Positions 7,364 to 10,554 of a stretch of DNA of 10,554 bases are shown here, piece by piece. How positions within the stretch are numbered: the first letter of the stretch is position 1; every line of letters begins with the position of its first letter. The DNA lies in the NCBI GenBank assembly GCA_035593725.1, contig DAOSZN010000049.1, positions 1-10,554 on the forward strand, written 5' to 3'. This DNA is from UBA4971 sp029551185 (GTDB lineage Bacteria > Bacillota > SHA-98 > UBA4971). Position numbers and translations under genes: made by a program. The notes below the pieces were generated by a model that saw only the letters and a program-made list of their open reading frames with translations, was not told where the DNA came from and did not search any database.

Positions 7364-8333
7364 AGTGACAAGACGAGATTGCCTGGCTCAAGAGGCAGTA
7401 AGACCTACAACCAATGCCGGCCTTTGGCTTGATAAGTTCATCAAGGATCAGGATACCGGAGGACGTAGTCGTCGAGAACTTGTGCAGGAAGTAGCGGGGA
7501 TATCACAGCCTGACTGCTATCGTGCTTGGTTCGATGGTTGGAAGCAATGCCTGGAGGAATATGGAGCTGAGTGTAGAGAAGCTGAGGTTACAGGCCGTAT
7601 GGTGATTGGGTTGGGAGAGGATAGCGTCCTGGAAACATCCTTTGCCTTGCATCATACGTTGGGTGTACCCTACATTCCTGGTACCGCACTCAAGGGACTG
7701 GCATCGTCCTTTGCCAGGCAGCAACTAGGTAATGACTGGGTGCCTGGGGCTGCCAGCGGTGCACATGCCATAATGTTTGGCGATACGGACAGTGCGGGTC
7801 ATGTTGCTTTCTTTGACGCGATGCCGCTGCCGAATAGAAGCCGACTTCTCTCTGATGTGATTACGGTACACCATGAAGAGTATTATCAAAAAGGTTCTGC
7901 TCCACCTGCGGATTGGGATAGCCCGAACCCTATTCCGTTTCTCTCTGCGAACGGCAAGTACTTGATTGCTTTGGTCGGCCCTCGAGAATGGGTTACGGCT
8001 GCGTTCGATATTTTAGTGTGTTCCTTGTCAATTGCCGGAGTGGGTGCTAAGACCAGTAGCGGTTATGGACGTCTTAGCCTCGAGAAGCAGTTGCTTGTTT
8101 CGCCGAAGGAGCAAGAGGTTGATAGCCTGATACGAGAGGTCGAGGCTCTCTCGCAATCAGAAGTTGCAGGATCCATACATGCCTTTTATGAGCGATGGCA
8201 GAAACTTGAGGTCGATCCACAGCAGAAGAGGTGTATTGCTGAGGCAATAGTTGAAAAGGTCAGGGAGGCCGGGCGTGAAAATAAGACCAAGGATAAGGCA
8301 TGGTACAAAGAGCTACTGAGTGCTCTTACATAA
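7350..8333 (+). CDS. cmr6: Cmr6, RAMP subunit of the Cmr complex
   Basis: Cmr6 sits between the Cmr4 filament and Cmr1 at the head of the complex. Counting from the ATG at 7350, the protein has 327 residues. NAGLWLDKF (22-30) is the conserved Cmr6 opening. VPYIPGTALKGLASSF (about 106-121) is the RAMP PG-x-x-LKG motif, and IAGVGAKTSSGYGRL is the C-terminal glycine-rich loop. A charged helical tail of about 75 residues follows. The start is uncertain. The frame opens at 7305, and ATGs at 7323, 7335, 7341 and 7350 all lack good ribosome binding sites. A GTG at 7365 has AGGTGA 5 nt upstream and lies one base after the cmr5 stop, so it may be the true start. All options keep the family domain. This is the last intact subunit gene; the csx2 relic follows after 57 nt. 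Confidence 0.94.
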   Translation: MQVSRVTRRDCLAQEAVRPTTNAGLWLDKFIKDQDTGGRSRRELVQEVAGISQPDCYRAWFDGWKQCLEEYGAECREAEVTGRMVIGLGEDSVLETSFALHHTLGVPYIPGTALKGLASSFARQQLGNDWVPGAASGAHAIMFGDTDSAGHVAFFDAMPLPNRSRLLSDVITVHHEEYYQKGSAPPADWDSPNPIPFLSANGKYLIALVGPREWVTAAFDILVCSLSIAGVGAKTSSGYGRLSLEKQLLVSPKEQEVDSLIREVEALSQSEVAGSIHAFYERWQKLEVDPQQKRCIAEAIVEKVREAGRENKTKDKAWYKELLSALT

Positions 8334-8380
8334 GCTGACGACAAGATGTCTTGACTTTCGCAATACATCAGACAGACAGT

Positions 8381-8385
8381 AGGAG
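8381..8385 (+). promoter_or_regulatory. Ribosome binding site left from the csx2-like gene
   Basis: AGGAG lies 5 nt before the ATG at 8391, ideal spacing. It marks the original start of the CARF gene that is now decayed, and shows that its translation start is preserved while its body is broken. Confidence 0.6.
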
Positions 8386-8390
8386 ACGCT

Positions 8391-9321
8391 ATGATGCTTG
8401 TATTGTTTACTACTGTTGGCACGACGGATTACGAGGAGGTCGATTGCTCGTGCATGGATTCTAATCACTGCCCAAAAGTTTATCGCACGGTTTTTTTCGG
8501 TTGCTGCACATGCTGTTTTCAGTCCGGACAGGGTCTTTCTTATGGTTGCCGAGGAGGCAATGAAACACAAGAACTGTCTGACGATTTAGCAAGAGCTCGG
8601 CGAGGATTTAGAACTGTCACCCGTTCCACGAGGGGCTCCGAGGAAGAGCTGGACGATCTTCGACATACTGTCAGATATCGTGCCGGAAGGTGCGAGGATA
8701 ATCTTGGATATTACTCACGCCTTTCGCTCGTTGCCGCTTGTCTTTTTGGATATTGTAACCTATTTTATTTTAGACTGGACAAAAAGACGAAACTCGAGCT
8801 ATCGTTTGCGGGGCATATAAAGCACGGGAGAGGAGGCCTGATGGCGGGCAGCGCCTAGGCCAAATGGCTACCATGGAGTGTTTTCCAGTTCTGTCAGACT
8901 TCTGAGGCTTCTTGAGGCGCTCCGAGAGCGGTGGCAGTTCGGGTTTCTCGTTAAGGGCGTTGAGAAGGAAATGGCAGAATGATGGGCGACGCCCTTCGGT
9001 CACATTCTCTCAGCACTATCAGATGAGCTTAGTAACCTTGCTCCGGATGACACTCACGAGAGACTCGACGCTGTGGCGCTTCGTCGACAGCTGGCACTCG
9101 TAGAGCACTATGTGAACAAAGAATTGTTCGTTTAAGCTGTTCTTATCGGACGGGAGTGGGTTGTCAATTGGCTTGCTTGGCGGACCGGATAAATGTGTTG
9201 CCTCGATCGCAATGCGTATTCGGCAGTGGAGAGTTGTATGAAAGATATTAAGTCACCCGGTGCCGCCATGCTTTTGGTCTCATATGAGTATTTCATAAGA
9301 GAAGGGGTTGTTTACCTATGA
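8391..9321 (+). pseudogene. Decayed CARF effector, Csx2/TM1812 family (TIGR02221-like)
   Basis: Pieces of one Csx2-type (Csx1-related) protein lie in order but in different frames. MLVLFTTVGTTDYEEV (from 8394) is the CARF start, matching the LGTGDYEEV-type block of the family. FIARFFSVAAHAVF and DRVFLMVAEEAM follow one frame over, ending at a TAG at 8587. In that same frame WTIFDILSDIVPEGARIILD and ITHAFRSLP follow; DITH(A/G)FRSLP is the signature of the family. CGAYKARE (8807) matches the YGAxEAR block in a third frame. LALVEHYVNKELFV, then a stop, then AVLIGREWVVNWL (9136 on) is the C-terminal helical part. The relic frame ends at a TGA (9319-9321) inside the ATG of the next gene. At least three frame changes and three internal stops rule out a product by sequencing error alone. 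A recognisable HEPN R-x4-6-H motif was not found. The open frame 8391-8858 is partly out of frame with the protein and is not an intact gene. Confidence 0.85.
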
Positions 9322-10226
9322 TTGGAAGATTCATCAAGTACATTGAAGGCGGACTGGAGACTGATATTGTTGAGCTGAAAGCATTTCCTCCCCCATTGTG
9401 CAACAGGTCCTTGATGGAAAGCATTGTAAAGGAAATTCTGGCTATCGCGAATACAGGCAGGCAGGGATATATACTATTTGGGGTGAACGATGCAGCTAAT
9501 CGCGCCAAGGGGGGAAAAGCTGTTCCAGGTGTTGATTATGCCCATGGAGATGATCGGGTGGAGAGAGAGATCAACGACAAGCTTGGCGCTTTCAGTGAAC
9601 CTCGTGTCAGAATCAAATACGCTTCATTTGATTCTGACGGAAAGAAAAAGATTGGTGTACTGACAGTCTTGCGATCAAACCGCCGTCCTCACATGGTAGC
9701 GAGAAATGGAGACAAACTGAAACGGGGTGAGTATTTTGTCCGGCGTGGTACAATAACTGAAGTGTTGACTCCTGATGAGCTGCGCGAAATCGCACATGAA
9801 CCGGATAAGAAGTATGTTACGCTGCTCAATTTCACCCATACTTTTCAAGAGCGACAAATAAGACAGCTTGAGATGAAAGCTGACTGTTTCATTGAACATG
9901 TTTGGCCTGACTGTAAGGTCGACTTTGACGTGAATCGTGATTTTGAACCGCAAGCGAGGAAGCTGGTAGATAATCTCGGGTATACTTCTGAGGAGTGGCA
10001 AGATGTAGGTAGTTTCATTGTTTGCTTGCCCGGGTTATCGGAGGCGGCAGCAGTACTATTGGCTGAACTTCATGGAAGAATGGGACAGTTTCCTACAATC
10101 GTTCGGCGATGCAAAGATGATCAGAGTAAGCTGGATGAATATGTAATTAAAGAAATCATACCTCTTTCTATGGTAAGAGATCGAGCTCGCCGTCAGGATG
10201 CTCATATTGTTACCTTGTTAGATTAA
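9318..10226 (+). CDS. Schlafen AlbA_2 domain fused to a Csx15-like domain; candidate cOA-responsive effector
   Basis: A 302-residue protein with two parts. Residues 8-158 form an AlbA_2 (Schlafen-type) domain: LETDIVELKAF (13-23), ILAIANTGRQGYILFGVND (40-58), IGVLTVLRSNRRPHMV and the closing YFVRRGTITEVLTPDELREI (139-158). E14, E19 and D58 have the spacing of the three acidic residues of the Schlafen RNase site (E205/E210/D248 in SLFN13, from memory). Residues 166-293 resemble Csx15, a small type III-associated protein: YVTLLNFTHTF, LVDNLGYTSEEWQ, CLPGLSEAAAVLLAELHGRM (236-255), GQFPTIVRR and IIPLSMVRDRARRQ. Csx15 has been proposed to bind or degrade cyclic oligoadenylate. The ATG overlaps the stop of the csx2 relic (ATGA), with GAAGGGG (9301-9307) 10 nt upstream, so it belonged to the cmr operon. 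It is the only intact ancillary gene here. Inference: cOA binding by the Csx15 part controls the AlbA_2 part. The alternatives are a regulator, or a ring nuclease that switches the signal off. Confidence 0.85.
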   Translation: MIGRFIKYIEGGLETDIVELKAFPPPLCNRSLMESIVKEILAIANTGRQGYILFGVNDAANRAKGGKAVPGVDYAHGDDRVEREINDKLGAFSEPRVRIKYASFDSDGKKKIGVLTVLRSNRRPHMVARNGDKLKRGEYFVRRGTITEVLTPDELREIAHEPDKKYVTLLNFTHTFQERQIRQLEMKADCFIEHVWPDCKVDFDVNRDFEPQARKLVDNLGYTSEEWQDVGSFIVCLPGLSEAAAVLLAELHGRMGQFPTIVRRCKDDQSKLDEYVIKEIIPLSMVRDRARRQDAHIVTLLD

Positions 10227-10228
10227 CT

Positions 10229-10243
10229 GGGATGAATTATCCC
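10229..10243 (+). terminator. Small hairpin after the AlbA_2-Csx15 gene
   Basis: GGGAT (10229-10233) pairs with ATCCC (10239-10243) around GAATT, two bases after the stop codon. The stem is short and the following TAATAAGACTT has no T-run, so it is at best a weak terminator or an RNA 3'-end structure. Confidence 0.25.
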
Positions 10244-10249
10244 TAATAA

Positions 10250-10408
10250 GACTTGTTTCGAATGAAATCCAGGTACCAAATGCACTGGGGAGTCAGGAAG
10301 TACATAGAGGTGTTTTATAACCGGCAGAGATTACACTCTAAAAATGGATATATCTTGCTATGTGATTTTGAAATGGTTAATCAGTCCGGCTTATTGCTGT
10401 CCGCGTAA
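10250..10408 (+). mobile_element. C-terminal remnant of an IS3-family transposase (OrfB)
   Basis: A 52-codon open stretch follows a TAA at 10247-10249 and ends at the TAA at 10406. It contains YIEVFYNRQRLHS followed by KNGYI and DFE. This is the end of the IS3-family DDE integrase domain, where the consensus is close to YIE-x-FYN-x-x-R-x-HS-x-LGY followed by SP-x-x-FE. Upstream, RYQ and W-x-V-RK also fit the spacing of the family (RY-x-T-x-x-x-A). None of the catalytic residues except the final Glu-containing segment could be within this piece, so it is dead. It shows that an insertion sequence once lay beside the CRISPR locus. The inverted repeat of the element was not identified. Confidence 0.8.
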
Positions 10409-10554
10409 GCTTGACCGTATGAAGATGCTATGAGTCTGCATTCACTGAAATAACGTGTTCATGAGAACAAACATCTATGTACCAACGAAGTCAACCGTCG
10501 AAAGGGAAAGTGACGTCAGTACCGAATGTATTAACAGAAGGGTTTGCAGTTGTT
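10409..10554. other. Right edge, no gene recognised
   Basis: No coding frame with a start and ribosome binding site was found in these 146 bases. A short inverted repeat, TGTTC/GAACA with loop ATGA (10456-10469), is visible but too short to interpret. The terminal inverted repeat of the IS3 remnant could lie here, but I could not identify it. Confidence 0.4.

Noticed and set aside
8342..8353. CAAGA-TG-TCTTG inverted repeat after cmr6 as a terminator
   Set aside because: Two-base loop, five-base stem and no T-run; too weak to call.
8391..8858. Plus-strand open frame of 155 codons after cmr6
   Set aside because: Only its start matches the CARF family; the rest is out of frame, while the family blocks (DRVFLMVAEEAM, DITHAFRSLP) lie in another frame. 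Treated as part of a pseudogene.
9238..9321. Mini-gene of 27 codons just before the AlbA_2-Csx15 gene
   Set aside because: It is in the same frame as the C-terminal piece of the csx2 relic and has no ribosome site of its own, so it is the tail of that relic.

Overview
This window carries a bacterial type III-B (Cmr) CRISPR locus, all on the + strand. No rRNA, tRNA or housekeeping marker fixes the taxon. The strong Shine-Dalgarno sites, mixed GC content and repeat ending in GAAAC would suit a Clostridia-like Firmicute, but this is only an impression.

Layout. Positions 1-918 are the distal part of a CRISPR array: 14 repeats of 30 bp with spacers of 35-39 nt, and the array runs off the left edge. 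Positions 919-1204 hold no convincing gene. Positions 1205-1767 are a frameshifted, C-terminally truncated relic of a Card1/Can2-like CARF protein. Positions 1792-8333 are an intact, tightly packed operon in the order cas10(cmr2)-cmr3-cmr1-cmr4-cmr5-cmr6, mostly joined by ATGA stop/start overlaps. Positions 8391-9321 are a second decayed CARF gene (Csx2/TM1812 family), broken by several frameshifts and stops. Positions 9318-10226 are an intact gene whose N-terminal half is a Schlafen-type AlbA_2 domain and whose C-terminal half looks like Csx15. Its ATG overlaps the last stop of the csx2 relic. The right end holds the C-terminal scrap of an IS3-family transposase.

How it works together. crRNAs from the array (8-nt handle AUGGAAAC) would load into the Cmr complex. 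Cmr4 keeps the target-RNA cleavage Asp at position 26. Cas10 has no N-terminal HD nuclease but keeps the GGDD cyclase palm, so its obvious antiviral output is cyclic oligoadenylate (cOA). Both conventional CARF effector genes are dead. The only intact candidate receiver of the signal is the AlbA_2-Csx15 fusion, which pairs a putative cOA-binding domain with a domain carrying the Schlafen-style E-x4-E...D acidic residues. I regard this fusion as the most interesting and possibly undescribed element. No cas6, cas1 or cas2 is present in the window.
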